Shown here: positions 47,963 to 57,592 of the stretch, in pieces
Numbering within the stretch: position 1 is the first letter of the stretch
Layout of the letters: the number at the start of each line of letters is the position of its first letter
Origin: Microglena sp. YARC
Taxonomy: Eukaryota > Chlorophyta > Chlorophyceae > Chlamydomonadales > Chlamydomonadaceae
Reading direction: 5' to 3'
Assembly (NCBI GenBank): GCA_022414725.1
Contig: JAJSRW010001641.1
Location: forward strand, 62,001-126,000
Length of the DNA stretch: 64,000 nt
Notes under the pieces: generated by a model
Database searches by the model: none
What the model was told of the DNA's origin: nothing
The model's input: only the letters and a program-made list of their open reading frames with translations
Made by a program: the position numbers and the translations under genes

Positions 47963-49204
47963 ATGTCTTGGCAACCGTCAACACTAAATTTTTCTGTTAA
48001 TATCACACCACAAGAACCGGAATATTTGAGAATAGTAAAGTCTTCAGTCGATTTCTGCAATTCCACCTTTATATGGGGATTGTTGTCCCACACTGGAACA
48101 AATGTTACACCAACCACACCCACTAGTTCTTTTTTAGTAGAAACAATTGGCACCGGATGTAATGCGAGCTCGACGACTGCTAATACTTTCGTCCAAAAAT
48201 TCTACAACGTGGCCGACTACACAAACAGTCCGGCTATCAAAGTTGTTGACAAGTTCATAGAGTTCTTCAATACTCCAATGAAAATTATAAAGTGCTCGGA
48301 CCCCGACGAGTACATTTACGGTATAAAGAGCTTATGTGACGGGTTATTCGCGCATTTTCTGTACAACATGGGGAAATCTTCGAGTATGAAGTATAATATG
48401 ATAGTCATGGATTTGATAAACAAATTAAACAACGAATTACCATTTAAAAGCGACGACGGAACTTTGGCATCTTTCATGTCCGGTATAGAATCATACATGA
48501 ACGTGTCTTTTGTTCCGTCGGCACATATAAACGACTATAATAATACACCTGGTTTGAAATCTGCTATATACGCATCCTATTACCCTTATTTTGTATTTCT
48601 ATACATCCTAACATTCGTATCAAATGATTACCGAAAAAATGTTTCGTTTACCGATTCCAGAAAGGCTAAACTCGCTTGTTATCTATTCATTTCCCATATA
48701 TCGTCTATTTTACACAAGCTGTTGATATCTTACAACCCGCATGTCATCCAGGAAAAAAAAACAGAATTCGCCGATAAAAAGATGCTCCTCCAACAAATAA
48801 TGGGGAATGTTTCTTTAAATATACTGGGGAAGGAAAGCACAGAGTACGATACTAATAAGGTCAAATGGACCGACGAGCTCAATCAATTGTCCAAGCACAA
48901 CAAAACAATGAATACAAAGTTATCAACAGACAACGAAAAGTATGAGAGATACAAACAAAATCTAGTTTCAGCGGCAAACAGCGAGTTCTCCGTTCAGAAG
49001 CAACACAAATGGTCCGGTATCTGGATGGTTGTTCATATTTGGTTATTGGTCATATTGATCACAATAATAACCATACTTTTAGCCATCCCTTTAGGGAAGA
49101 TCCCGAATAATTATGATGGGTTGGCGATATACATTATAGGTGGATCAAGTTTGTTGTATGCCCTTGTCATTGGAATGATTGGTGCTATTAGAATGTTGAA
49201 GTAG
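47963..49204 (+). CDS. structural-type protein with C-terminal membrane hairpin
   Basis: A 413-residue protein. Its N-terminal 270 residues are Asn/Thr/Ser-rich and look extracellular or luminal (several N-x-S/T sites), a charged coiled coil follows at about 275-345, and two membrane helices (about 352-375 and 385-408) end the protein. No family recognised. It lies with other membrane genes and is probably a virion membrane protein (inference). Its last seven codons and 3' flank are partly copied at 49889-49935. Confidence 0.68.
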   Translation: MSWQPSTLNFSVNITPQEPEYLRIVKSSVDFCNSTFIWGLLSHTGTNVTPTTPTSSFLVETIGTGCNASSTTANTFVQKFYNVADYTNSPAIKVVDKFIEFFNTPMKIIKCSDPDEYIYGIKSLCDGLFAHFLYNMGKSSSMKYNMIVMDLINKLNNELPFKSDDGTLASFMSGIESYMNVSFVPSAHINDYNNTPGLKSAIYASYYPYFVFLYILTFVSNDYRKNVSFTDSRKAKLACYLFISHISSILHKLLISYNPHVIQEKKTEFADKKMLLQQIMGNVSLNILGKESTEYDTNKVKWTDELNQLSKHNKTMNTKLSTDNEKYERYKQNLVSAANSEFSVQKQHKWSGIWMVVHIWLLVILITIITILLAIPLGKIPNNYDGLAIYIIGGSSLLYALVIGMIGAIRMLK

Positions 49205-49335
49205 GGTCGAACATGGTATTATATATGTATGTACCATATCTAGAGATCATTATAGATCAACAGGATTCGTATGATTTAATTTAGCGGTAAATAGTGTATC
49301 GACGTAGGTTGTTGAGAGAGTATGGAGAACTATTG

Positions 49336-49815
49336 TTAAATTAACGCATTTGAAATCAGCATCGTAATGTTCATATATTTTTTCACATCCATTTTTTTAG
49401 TGTCTTTTAATAGTTTTTTTCCTTCAGAGTAGGCTTTCTTCATCGGATCTTGAGCATATAGATCCTTGTTTGCTTTAAACATATCCAACATTGATTCAAA
49501 CGCTATCCGCATATTAGATTCACAATTGTTAATACTACAAGTGACCAAATCACGGTTTGGCTTAGATGACATCATATTGACACGTATTTTCATCAATTGT
49601 TTGTGATATTTGTCCCTGTCGATCTTGTTGTCTTTTAACTTTTCAAACAGTTCATTTATTTCAACATTTATCTTGTATTGGTCTTTATTAAAATGTTCTT
49701 TTTCCTTTTTGCAAAAATTATCTTGACACTTTTGTAGATCTTGTGCTGCTTTGATCGTCTTTTTTATTAAGTCGTGCATTTTATATAATAGTTTAGGATA
49801 TAATTGTAAAACCAA
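49336..49815 (-). CDS. small helical Lys-rich protein of unknown function
   Basis: A 159-residue, highly charged protein predicted to be helical throughout (many K, E, D and regularly placed L/I/M), with four Cys (C54 region C-Q-D-N-F-C and C-S-I-N-N-C near 98). No domain recognised. The paired cysteines could form disulfides. The gene is isolated between two regions with copied sequence. Confidence 0.6.
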   Translation of the reverse strand: MVLQLYPKLLYKMHDLIKKTIKAAQDLQKCQDNFCKKEKEHFNKDQYKINVEINELFEKLKDNKIDRDKYHKQLMKIRVNMMSSKPNRDLVTCSINNCESNMRIAFESMLDMFKANKDLYAQDPMKKAYSEGKKLLKDTKKMDVKKYMNITMLISNALI

Positions 49816-49885
49816 GAGTAATATTACTTATGATATAAATGATATGGGTTTTCCTAATAATAATTCTACGACCCTTCAGAATGAC

Positions 49886-50188
49886 CTATCTGGTGCTGTT
49901 AGAATGTTGAAGTAGTGTATTATATATGTCTATACCATATCTATACACCACCCAATTTTCCAACATCTCTCTTTCCAAAGCGTACTTAATCGATCGTTTG
50001 TATTTTTCTGGAACTGAGAATGATGTTTTATATACAATGTTGTCAAATACAATTTCTAGTTTTTGGTTAGGTACAAACCCCATACGTTTTATGTATTCGG
50101 ATAGCAATGAATGATACATCTTCTTTCCATGTGGGTACCTGGATTTATATACCATGTCGACATGATTTAAGAGGCTTTGTATGTCCAT
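49886..50188 (-). CDS. protein of unknown function, 100 aa
   Basis: A complete short frame with a basic N-terminal half and a helical C-terminal half, no membrane segment, no recognised family. It overlaps the end of the GT25-like gene by 22 bases on the same strand, the start codon being inside that gene's end, which suggests coupled transcription. The last codons overlap the copied tail at 49889-49915 on the other strand. Confidence 0.6.
   Translation of the reverse strand: MDIQSLLNHVDMVYKSRYPHGKKMYHSLLSEYIKRMGFVPNQKLEIVFDNIVYKTSFSVPEKYKRSIKYALEREMLENWVVYRYGIDIYNTLLQHSNSTR
49889..49935 (+). repeat. partial copy of the 3' end of the 47963 gene
   Basis: GGTGCT-TTAGAATGTTGAAGTAG and the following TATTATATATGT-TACCATATCTA recur here with few changes from 49183-49244. 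A 23-codon frame (49844-49915) ends in the copied codons and stop. It is a small duplication relic between two minus-strand genes. Confidence 0.7.
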
Positions 50189-50928
50189 ATTTTGAATGAA
50201 CTAATGATGATGACAGATATTATAGTGCAACTAATAATAATTAACAATACAGCATTAAACCATTTTATCTTGAACAATATATCATGTCTGCAGACATATT
50301 TTGTCCCATTATCATGCTCAAACACGACTGAAAGTAAATTTAGGATGGCTTTGTTCTGAATGTCAGTATCATATTTATTGTCTTGGTAAAATAACGGTGG
50401 CATAACCATATATCCCTGTATCTCATCATTCTTATGACATTGCAGGTACGCAGAATCTAGATTCTTCTTTTGGCTCTCGATACAACTGTTTATTTTATCA
50501 ACCGATTTGATATTATAAATTATGGATGCTGTACATAATGGGTTCGATACCTTGTACAAATAGTCGTTGATTTTTTTTATTTTGTCACAAGACTCAAAAC
50601 AATATTCAAAATACAAAATATCCCATTCCTGTGGGAGGTTATCAAGCACCTTTTCTATCTTTTCAATAACAAAATCTGGCGAATTGTTCATCATGATGTC
50701 GTCCTCAAAAATAAAACAAGTATCCAAAGATCTTTTTTTAGCTTCTTTCAATATATTCTGGACAGTCAGGATCAAAGAAAGCTCGTTCGTTGTAACATTG
50801 TAATTCTCAACAATAACGGGTTCCACGAACTCATAGTCAGTCACACGCATGTCACTCATCAGTTTAGTCATGTGATCTCTACGATCTCTCCTCTTTTCTA
50901 AATTGATTATGAAAATATATGGTATCAT
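50167..50928 (-). CDS. GT25-like glycosyltransferase with C-terminal anchor
   Basis: A 253-residue protein. The frame is open further upstream to 51045, but the family start I-P-Y-I-F-I-I-N-L-E-K-R-R-D-R-R begins at the ATG 50926-50928, and the longer form would run into the primase gene. Features of glycosyltransferase family 25 are the N-terminal INLxxRxxR, F-I-F-E-D-D-I near residue 80 (the donor-binding acidic motif), and Y-M-V-M-P-P-L near 180. A single membrane helix (about residues 222-247) ends the protein, so the enzyme would be tail anchored. It may act in virion glycan synthesis; the family also includes collagen galactosyltransferases. Confidence 0.78.
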   Translation of the reverse strand: MIPYIFIINLEKRRDRRDHMTKLMSDMRVTDYEFVEPVIVENYNVTTNELSLILTVQNILKEAKKRSLDTCFIFEDDIMMNNSPDFVIEKIEKVLDNLPQEWDILYFEYCFESCDKIKKINDYLYKVSNPLCTASIIYNIKSVDKINSCIESQKKNLDSAYLQCHKNDEIQGYMVMPPLFYQDNKYDTDIQNKAILNLLSVVFEHDNGTKYVCRHDILFKIKWFNAVLLIIISCTIISVIIISSFKIWTYKAS

Positions 50929-50962
50929 ATGGTATATATATATATCGTACAAAAATACAGGT

Positions 50963-53566
50963 TTAGAAATCAATATCATCATTGTCATCATCAACTGCGC
51001 CCTTCTGATACCTATTACGGATCTTGTAACCCTTAAAGCGAACACACCCTCCAGATACAGAGCTCTTACCCAGCTTCCTCTCTAATACCTTTAAGAATTC
51101 ATTCTTCTTTGTAACCTTGAAGGGAACGTTATCATCACGGACCCAGTTCTTGAGCTCGGTAAATGCGTCGTCAACAGGCAGGAAACTTCCGTCTGCCTTC
51201 TCGATACACATCTGGATGAAATGCGACATATGGTCATTGTTGTGTTGGTATTCTCGGGTACACATCATGACTTCCTCAGGCTCTGAAATAGGACCCGCTT
51301 GGACGATAGGGTAGTAGACATTCAACAACATTGAAATGAAATGCTCCTTCCACGCATCAAATTTGGTTGATAATTCGAGGTCGATAGGGAATTCATTTTC
51401 TTCCTTAGGATTGTCAACAAACTTTGAAGTGAATTCGATAACACGGATCCTCCTCCAAGTACCGCCATCGTTGCTTGGGACAGTTGGTAGGTGGTTACAC
51501 AACAACACCAGTTTGTATTGGGGCTTATACTCAATGGGATCTTTATATAACGCGCGACACATAATAGTATCTCCACCGGTCAACTCCTTCATCAAACCGA
51601 CTTGCAACTTCTCGTCCTCACTTGGCTCTTGCAACACTGCAATGCGACGACCCTTCGCCCTAGCCAGCTCACCCGTCGCCGCATTGGATGCAGCACGCTT
51701 TTGTGTTAGTAATGTGATCGGGAACTTGCAACTATATTGACCAATTGCCTTTTCAAAAAGTTCCACACATACAGACTTTCCATTCGAACCGGAACCGGTC
51801 CATATGTGGAACTTTTGGTCTTTGATTTGTCCGGATAAGAAGCATGCAAATAATGATAACAGGTACATGCGTTTGCAATCTTTTGGCTGAACTTGTTCAA
51901 AGAACCGGTTGATTTGTTTGATGGCAACATGCGTCTCATCGTAAGGGATGTACGAACAACCGGTGCTGAAACTCATGTAGTCTTCCGGACGCCCTTCCCT
52001 AAATTCGTTATGGTTCATATCATAGATACCATTGTCAAAGCATAGCAAATGCGGGGAGCTGTCTAGTTTCTCTTCAAACTTTTCCGAATAAAACATTTCA
52101 GAGCATTCCTTCATGATGTTTTCCTTGTATATAGTGTTCTTCAACTTCAGAGACAAATCCAATAATTTCTTTGCTTGCTCCTGGTACTTTTGTTGTTCTT
52201 GCTCGTCGTCCGTAGCAATAGCCTTTGTTTGCAGTGCTGCAGATGCAGCGCCATACTCTCTCCACACATCGGTACTAATCTTAATTCTCAGCGAGTATCC
52301 ACTATCACATTCATACCACCTGTGATTCCTGAACTCGTACCATATCTTACTACGTATGCCAGCACACACAAATTGGTATCTGAACATGTTGTGTATGACG
52401 CAAGAAACGTCATAATGAGACATGCTCAACGATTTGAGTATGAGACTATTCAGATTACTACGGATAATGATATTGTATTCTTCGGGATTGTCTGCTTTTG
52501 CCCACATATGTAGCGTACCTATTCCTAAACCTCCTTCCCTTTTCATGATATACCACTTCTTTTCACACTCTCCATCTAGGAATTTTGAAGATTTTTGACT
52601 AAATCTGATCCATGATGATAAGAATTGTTCCCCAATGTTTCTTAAACACCACCCCATCCGCACCCATTCATCATACGACTCGGCTCGTTGAGGATTCAGA
52701 ATGTCGACTAGTTTGGAGATAATGTCCTCATCATTTTTCGAGACAATGACGGTGTTGTTGGATGTGTTTGAATGAGTAACAATGCTTTTCTTCTCGAATT
52801 TCGCCTCTATTTTCGAAACTTCTTCAACACACTCATCCTTGATCTTGTTGCATTTCCCCTTGTTGCGGATCGAAAACTTCTTGACTCTATCAATGACAGG
52901 AATGTCAATATCCTTAACAATCCTTTTGAATGTCCCGTCCGCTTTGTACCTGAAAGCGAATGAGATTCCATATGGTTGATTTTCAGGCTTCTTGCTTCCG
53001 TACAGCATCCAAGAGTTCTTGTAAATCACTAGCTCATCAATGGCGTTATCCAGGGTGTTTGTGGACAGTAACCGCTTGTACAGCTTTTGCACACGTATGT
53101 CAGCCACAATTTTCTCTCTTAGCAGCAACTGTACCGATGGACGAGTGACTATTTCCGGGATGATGATATGGATCCCATCTTTCAAGACATTATTGACAAC
53201 ACATGGTCCAGGTTTTTCAAACACATAAACGTTGAAGTCTAATGGAACTTCAACTAATTTCACCAGGTGTTCCGCATATATATCAGCAATGTTTTGGAGA
53301 TCCTCTTTTGTATGTCTTCTTTCTTGTATCTTGTCATAGTCGTAGCGAAAATCGATATCCACTAGAATGGGTGATATGGATTTGTGTTTTTCCATGAGAC
53401 AAACATTTTCATTTGCTTTTATAGCCTGCGCATATTCATTGTGGAATATGTCCATTTGCTCAGATGGGACAAAGAATTTTCCTCTAGTATTTCCCATCCC
53501 AACATGGGAATAAATGCCATTTTTTTCTGAACGGAAAGTGCTCAGAAAATCCATGAAGTTCATCAT
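50963..53566 (-). CDS. D5-like primase-helicase
   Basis: An 867-residue replicative primase-helicase, core to NCLDV genome replication. The N-terminal archaeo-eukaryotic primase domain shows the catalytic D-I-D (70-72) and the G-I-H-I-I-I-P motif (131-137). A linker region (D5_N-like) follows, and the SF3 helicase has Walker A GSGSNGKS (591-598), Walker B in R-I-A-V-L-Q-E-P and motif C in K-L-V-L-L-C-N-H. Length and order are normal. The gene ends 34 bases before the GT25-like gene start. Confidence 0.96.
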   Translation of the reverse strand: MMNFMDFLSTFRSEKNGIYSHVGMGNTRGKFFVPSEQMDIFHNEYAQAIKANENVCLMEKHKSISPILVDIDFRYDYDKIQERRHTKEDLQNIADIYAEHLVKLVEVPLDFNVYVFEKPGPCVVNNVLKDGIHIIIPEIVTRPSVQLLLREKIVADIRVQKLYKRLLSTNTLDNAIDELVIYKNSWMLYGSKKPENQPYGISFAFRYKADGTFKRIVKDIDIPVIDRVKKFSIRNKGKCNKIKDECVEEVSKIEAKFEKKSIVTHSNTSNNTVIVSKNDEDIISKLVDILNPQRAESYDEWVRMGWCLRNIGEQFLSSWIRFSQKSSKFLDGECEKKWYIMKREGGLGIGTLHMWAKADNPEEYNIIIRSNLNSLILKSLSMSHYDVSCVIHNMFRYQFVCAGIRSKIWYEFRNHRWYECDSGYSLRIKISTDVWREYGAASAALQTKAIATDDEQEQQKYQEQAKKLLDLSLKLKNTIYKENIMKECSEMFYSEKFEEKLDSSPHLLCFDNGIYDMNHNEFREGRPEDYMSFSTGCSYIPYDETHVAIKQINRFFEQVQPKDCKRMYLLSLFACFLSGQIKDQKFHIWTGSGSNGKSVCVELFEKAIGQYSCKFPITLLTQKRAASNAATGELARAKGRRIAVLQEPSEDEKLQVGLMKELTGGDTIMCRALYKDPIEYKPQYKLVLLCNHLPTVPSNDGGTWRRIRVIEFTSKFVDNPKEENEFPIDLELSTKFDAWKEHFISMLLNVYYPIVQAGPISEPEEVMMCTREYQHNNDHMSHFIQMCIEKADGSFLPVDDAFTELKNWVRDDNVPFKVTKKNEFLKVLERKLGKSSVSGGCVRFKGYKIRNRYQKGAVDDDNDDIDF

Positions 53567-53618
53567 AATGTTTCAATGTTCAAACCTGGTTAAGTAAATA
53601 CATTTGTCAAATTTTTAA

Positions 53619-54515
53619 ATGATTATGCGAAATAATTATTCTGCCTATACAAAAATGTTCGAATCATCTTTAGATATCACTAGTATCTGCTCTCCTAGTC
53701 GCTTGGGACATTATAAAAAAACAAACTCGTGTTTTTTACCAAATGAATTGAAAAACATAGCGGAATTACATAACAAAAAGTCACCAATACAGATTAATAC
53801 AAATGTGGGAGACAAAGACATGATAAGACAACTCACAAATGGCAAGTGTGAATCAGAAAATTGCCTATTAACAATAACCTCATTAGAAATGCATTTAAAG
53901 CACATCTTCAAACCAAAGAAGCCTCATAGTTGGTACATAAATGACAGGGAGTGGTTGAGTAGTATTGACATTGACAATGTTTTGGTACAATATATAGACG
54001 AATACTTTGACTTCTTAGGAGTGTTTCCAATAAACTTCGCAGACCGCATCGGTTCCGGGTGTGTGTCTGACAAGATATGCAATACAGATAGAATGATGGA
54101 CACGTTGATAAAAATGGGCAAGCGAAGCTTTGGGGTTGTTTTCAACTTAGATCGCCATGACCAACACGGATCCCATTGGGTATCAATGTATTGCAATATA
54201 GATCCTGCTTCTAAATTGTACGGTATTCATTATTACGATTCGATGGCGTTTGCTCCCAGATTCCAGTTTACGTCATTTATGAACAATGTTCAGCAGTACG
54301 TTAATAATTTACGACATACTAGAGAATTCCAAATAAAAATAAACGTTATTAAAAAGCAATTCAAAAAAACAGAATGTGGTATGTATAGTATGCTTTTTTT
54401 GATATCTTGCCATGAGAAACAAAAGCACGTGGACTTTGATAGCATTTGCAAAAGCATGAAAGATGATGACGATGTCGCTAATATTAGGAATATATTGTAC
54501 GCAACATTCAATTAA
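53619..54515 (+). CDS. Ulp1/adenain-like cysteine protease
   Basis: A 298-residue protein with a C48-type cysteine protease domain. The catalytic set H186 (GSHWVSM), D207 (HYYDSM), Q247 and C253 (ECGMYSM) is in the right order and spacing. Homologues in poxviruses, asfarviruses and mimiviruses process structural polyproteins in virion maturation, and others remove SUMO-like tags; a maturation role is the likelier one here. The N-terminal 120 residues match the extended region seen in viral members. It is divergent from the primase gene and its start follows a short AT-rich T-run. Confidence 0.9.
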   Translation: MIMRNNYSAYTKMFESSLDITSICSPSRLGHYKKTNSCFLPNELKNIAELHNKKSPIQINTNVGDKDMIRQLTNGKCESENCLLTITSLEMHLKHIFKPKKPHSWYINDREWLSSIDIDNVLVQYIDEYFDFLGVFPINFADRIGSGCVSDKICNTDRMMDTLIKMGKRSFGVVFNLDRHDQHGSHWVSMYCNIDPASKLYGIHYYDSMAFAPRFQFTSFMNNVQQYVNNLRHTREFQIKINVIKKQFKKTECGMYSMLFLISCHEKQKHVDFDSICKSMKDDDDVANIRNILYATFN

Positions 54516-54559
54516 GAAAATGGAACACAAATATAAACAAATTATATAATCAAATAATA

Positions 54560-55072
54560 ATGGAACCGGTTGAAAACACATTGGTATGTTTCACAGACGG
54601 CTCATGTCTCAACAACGGTAAAAAAAACGCAAAGGCTTCGTACGCCAATGTTTGGCCATTTTCCCCAAAGTATGATTGTGCATTCGCGTTACAAGGGCGA
54701 ATACATACGAACAATAGAGCAGAATTCACAGCGCTAATTCATGCATTCGAAACGGCAAAGGAAATTGATCCTAATGGGACTAAAACATTAGTAGTGTACA
54801 CAGACAGTATGTTGTTGATAAATACGATTAATTTATGGATTAAAAACTGGAAAAAAAAGAATTGGTTAAAAACTAATGGAGAACAAGTGTCTAATTTAGA
54901 TCTAGTCAAAAGACTAGATCACCTAACAGCTAATCGCAAGTTTATACTTCATCATGTTAAAGCACATACTGGTAAAAAAGACTGGGTGTCTATCAATAAC
55001 AACAAGGTAGACGTGTTGGCTAGGGACAAATCTAAGGAACCATTACTTCATTCTTGTGCAGAAGATAAATGA
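54560..55072 (+). CDS. ribonuclease H (RNase HI type)
   Basis: A 170-residue RNase HI-type enzyme that cuts RNA in RNA-DNA hybrids, probably to remove primers. The active-site acids are D13 (FTDGS), E55 (NNRAEF), D82 (VYTDS) and D151 (NKVDVLA), with the typical H-H-V-K-A-H-T-G loop near residue 131. Length is near the bacterial enzyme. It stands just after the protease gene and overlaps the end of the SNF2-like helicase by 41 bases in convergent orientation. Confidence 0.93.
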   Translation: MEPVENTLVCFTDGSCLNNGKKNAKASYANVWPFSPKYDCAFALQGRIHTNNRAEFTALIHAFETAKEIDPNGTKTLVVYTDSMLLINTINLWIKNWKKKNWLKTNGEQVSNLDLVKRLDHLTANRKFILHHVKAHTGKKDWVSINNNKVDVLARDKSKEPLLHSCAEDK

Positions 55073-56489
55073 TATTCAAAGTATTTTTCCTTCCTGGACG
55101 CTGCGCTCTCCCTATTACTTGTTGTAACATATAAGGATTGATAGAGTGTAAAAACACGATATGTGTTGTGTTTTCCAGGTTCAAACCACATCCATCTCGC
55201 ATGGAGTTCATAAACAACACCTGACACTTTGCATCAAGCTTGTAATTATGTATAGACTTCTCAGTTGATTCTGTTGTCCCTTTGTCCATCGATGTGAATA
55301 TAATGTCTTCTTTTTTCAAAATATCCCCAACAATATCTAAAATTGCGTCATCATCGCTGAAGAAAATCCATTTACCTAAAGGATCGGGTTTAATATAACA
55401 TTTTGCGAGAACCTTTATTTTGTCAATCTTTGTGGCACCGTTGGAGTTCACATATGTATCCATGTTTTTCTCAAGTATGTTTATTCTACACACGATATCG
55501 TTAATTTTACTGTCAGGTATTTCGTTCTCCATGAGAATCAAAAAGTCACGTTCATCTTGTAATGCTTTCAAGACCTTTTTCGCATATTCTGATATAGAAT
55601 CATTTGAAGCTGTATCTGGGCTCACGAGGCTTGTATACTTAGATTTTACTTTTTTTAAATTCAAGACATTCAACAACATAACATCAGACTCTTCTATTAC
55701 ACCATTCAGGAACAATGATATCTCCCCGTCATCTATCTCGATTATCTGTACATTCGGCGGATCCAGTTGTATACATTGTTCGATCAAACTGGACTCGCAC
55801 CGACACATACAATTTTTAATTTCGTCTTTGTTTAAATGCGACATATTAAAGGGACCTATGTATGTGTGGCGGTCATGGTCAAAAGAAGCTGATAACAACC
55901 ATATCATTTTTGAACTAGGTATGTTGTAAAACAATTCTGAAGCCGTGTCTATCTCATCGATTATCACTCGCTCGATCAGCGTCCCTTTATTGTAATCTCT
56001 TTCAAGGGATGCTAGTGCGCTGGACACCGGATCTATGAATAAAGTGCTAGTTATGACAAGGCGAACGCCATCAAATATTTTATTGGTCTTCCATAGTTGT
56101 ATAGTGTCTGCGTAATTCGATATTGACAAACACTTGAATGATCCAGGTGCGAAAAAACATTTGATAGCATTTACCCATTGTTCTTGAATATTAGGAGGAA
56201 CAACCAATACGTTTAGAGATTGCGATACATCTTTAGCGATGAGAGCAAGAATTGCGTACGTCTTACCCGTCCCAGGTGGATCATTCATAATTCCCATACG
56301 GACTTCCCGTGCTACAATATCATCCTTTACCTTGTATCTGTCTTCGTTTTTGGGTTTTATTTTAACCTTGTGAATAGACTCTCTTTCTATAAACATACAT
56401 CTGTGTACCATTCTTCGTTGATGATCCCATAGCTGCATCTTTGTATTTGGGATATCATTTGTCATGGGATAAGACTTGTCCAGCATCAT
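55032..56489 (-). CDS. SF2/SNF2-like helicase
   Basis: A 485-residue ATPase of superfamily 2 with SNF2-like order. Seen are Walker A DPPGTGKTY near residue 75, VVPPNIQEQW near 108 (motif Ia), the I-I-D-E-I-D box near 177 and motif VI Q-V-I-G-R-A-Q-R-P-G-R near 464. The N-terminal 60 residues contain the usual D-H-Q-R-R-M-V element. It may serve in transcription or chromatin-like remodelling of viral DNA, similar to the poxvirus D6/D11 class; the assignment to one of these families is not certain. Its gene is divergent from thymidylate synthase. Confidence 0.85.
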   Translation of the reverse strand: MMLDKSYPMTNDIPNTKMQLWDHQRRMVHRCMFIERESIHKVKIKPKNEDRYKVKDDIVAREVRMGIMNDPPGTGKTYAILALIAKDVSQSLNVLVVPPNIQEQWVNAIKCFFAPGSFKCLSISNYADTIQLWKTNKIFDGVRLVITSTLFIDPVSSALASLERDYNKGTLIERVIIDEIDTASELFYNIPSSKMIWLLSASFDHDRHTYIGPFNMSHLNKDEIKNCMCRCESSLIEQCIQLDPPNVQIIEIDDGEISLFLNGVIEESDVMLLNVLNLKKVKSKYTSLVSPDTASNDSISEYAKKVLKALQDERDFLILMENEIPDSKINDIVCRINILEKNMDTYVNSNGATKIDKIKVLAKCYIKPDPLGKWIFFSDDDAILDIVGDILKKEDIIFTSMDKGTTESTEKSIHNYKLDAKCQVLFMNSMRDGCGLNLENTTHIVFLHSINPYMLQQVIGRAQRPGRKNTLNIIYLLHKNEVMVP

Positions 56490-56551
56490 AGTTAATCCTA
56501 GTTGTAAGTCTTAAAGTAATGTATATAAATACAACGCATTAATTATAGTTA

Positions 56552-57439
56552 ATGGATGAACAAAAATATCTAGACTTGCTGAAGGACGTGATGCAAAATG
56601 GATCAGAAAGACAAGACAGAACTGGGACAGGAACACTTTCAGTTTTTGGAAGGCAACTACGATTTGATATATCGCCAAATGTTTGTCCGATTCTCACTAC
56701 GAAAAGAATACCTTGGAAGCACTGCATAGAGGAGCTCTTATGGTTTTTGAGAGGGGATACTAACTCCAAGATTCTAGAAGAAAAGGGAGTTAAAATATGG
56801 AAAGGAAATAGCTCGAGAGACTTCCTAGACAAAAGAAATTTACAAAACCTCCGAGAAGGAGACATAGGACCAGGTTACGGCTTCCAATGGAGGCATTATG
56901 GAGCTGTATACAAGGGTTGTCACCTTAGTTATGAAAACCAGGGCATCGATCAAATAATGAATATTATTAACACTTTGAAAACTAATCCCTTCGATAGGCG
57001 AATCGTATTGAGTTCTTGGAATCCAAAAGATTTAAACAACACAGCGCTCCCACCATGTCATTGTTTTGCACAATTTTATGTGGAAAAGGGAAAAGATGGG
57101 AGGAACAATTTGAGTTGCCACATGTACCAAAGGAGTGTAGACACTTTCCTTGGATTTCCTTGGAATATCATGTCGTATTCTGTTTTAACAAAAATACTAG
57201 CGCTAAAGTGCGATATGGATCCGAAAGAATTGGTAATATCAACCGGAGACACCCATATATACACAAATCACATACAGAGTGTGAATACACAATTACAAAG
57301 GACCCCCTTGAATCCATTTCCGCAATTGATATTGAAAGACAGGATCAAGGATATTGATTTTTCAGAAATCACAATTGAAGATTTCGAGTTGATTGGCTAC
57401 AAACCATTAGAGGCGATTAAAGGAGTCATGGCGATATAA
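56552..57439 (+). CDS. thyA: thymidylate synthase (ThyA type)
   Basis: A 295-residue thymidylate synthase, which methylates dUMP to dTMP with methylene-tetrahydrofolate. The N-terminal R-Q-D-R-T-G-T-G-T motif (phosphate-binding Arg), the catalytic Cys169 in L-P-P-C-H, the Q-R-S-V-D-T-F-L-G-F-P element and the C-terminal K-G-V-M-A-I all fit. The gene is free-standing, not fused to DHFR as in many protists. It provides dTTP for replication of an AT-rich genome. Confidence 0.97.
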   Translation: MDEQKYLDLLKDVMQNGSERQDRTGTGTLSVFGRQLRFDISPNVCPILTTKRIPWKHCIEELLWFLRGDTNSKILEEKGVKIWKGNSSRDFLDKRNLQNLREGDIGPGYGFQWRHYGAVYKGCHLSYENQGIDQIMNIINTLKTNPFDRRIVLSSWNPKDLNNTALPPCHCFAQFYVEKGKDGRNNLSCHMYQRSVDTFLGFPWNIMSYSVLTKILALKCDMDPKELVISTGDTHIYTNHIQSVNTQLQRTPLNPFPQLILKDRIKDIDFSEITIEDFELIGYKPLEAIKGVMAI

Positions 57440-57463
57440 TGACATCCGCCATATCTATGGATT

Positions 57464-57477
57464 CCGCTCTGAAAACC
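57464..57477 (+). other. 14-nt element after the ThyA stop codon
   Basis: Same CCGCTCTGAAAACC as at 23248-23261, here 24 bases after the stop. A small palindrome (CCATA-TC-TATGG, 57449-57460) lies between the stop and this element. A further palindrome TGTAAC-CTA-GTTACA occurs at 57521-57535, before the PCNA gene. Confidence 0.4.
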
Positions 57478-57592
57478 CTGTTATTCCATTATATTATCTT
57501 TTTTATAACGCGTCTCTCCCTGTAACCTAGTTACAAATAGGACATGTAAACACTTATCTAAAAGTAATTGCGGATATATTTTTAGTTACATC

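Noticed and set aside
50929..51045. N-terminal extension of the GT25-like protein
   Set aside because: The extra 39 residues run into the primase gene's end and do not match the family, whose start coincides with the ATG at 50928.
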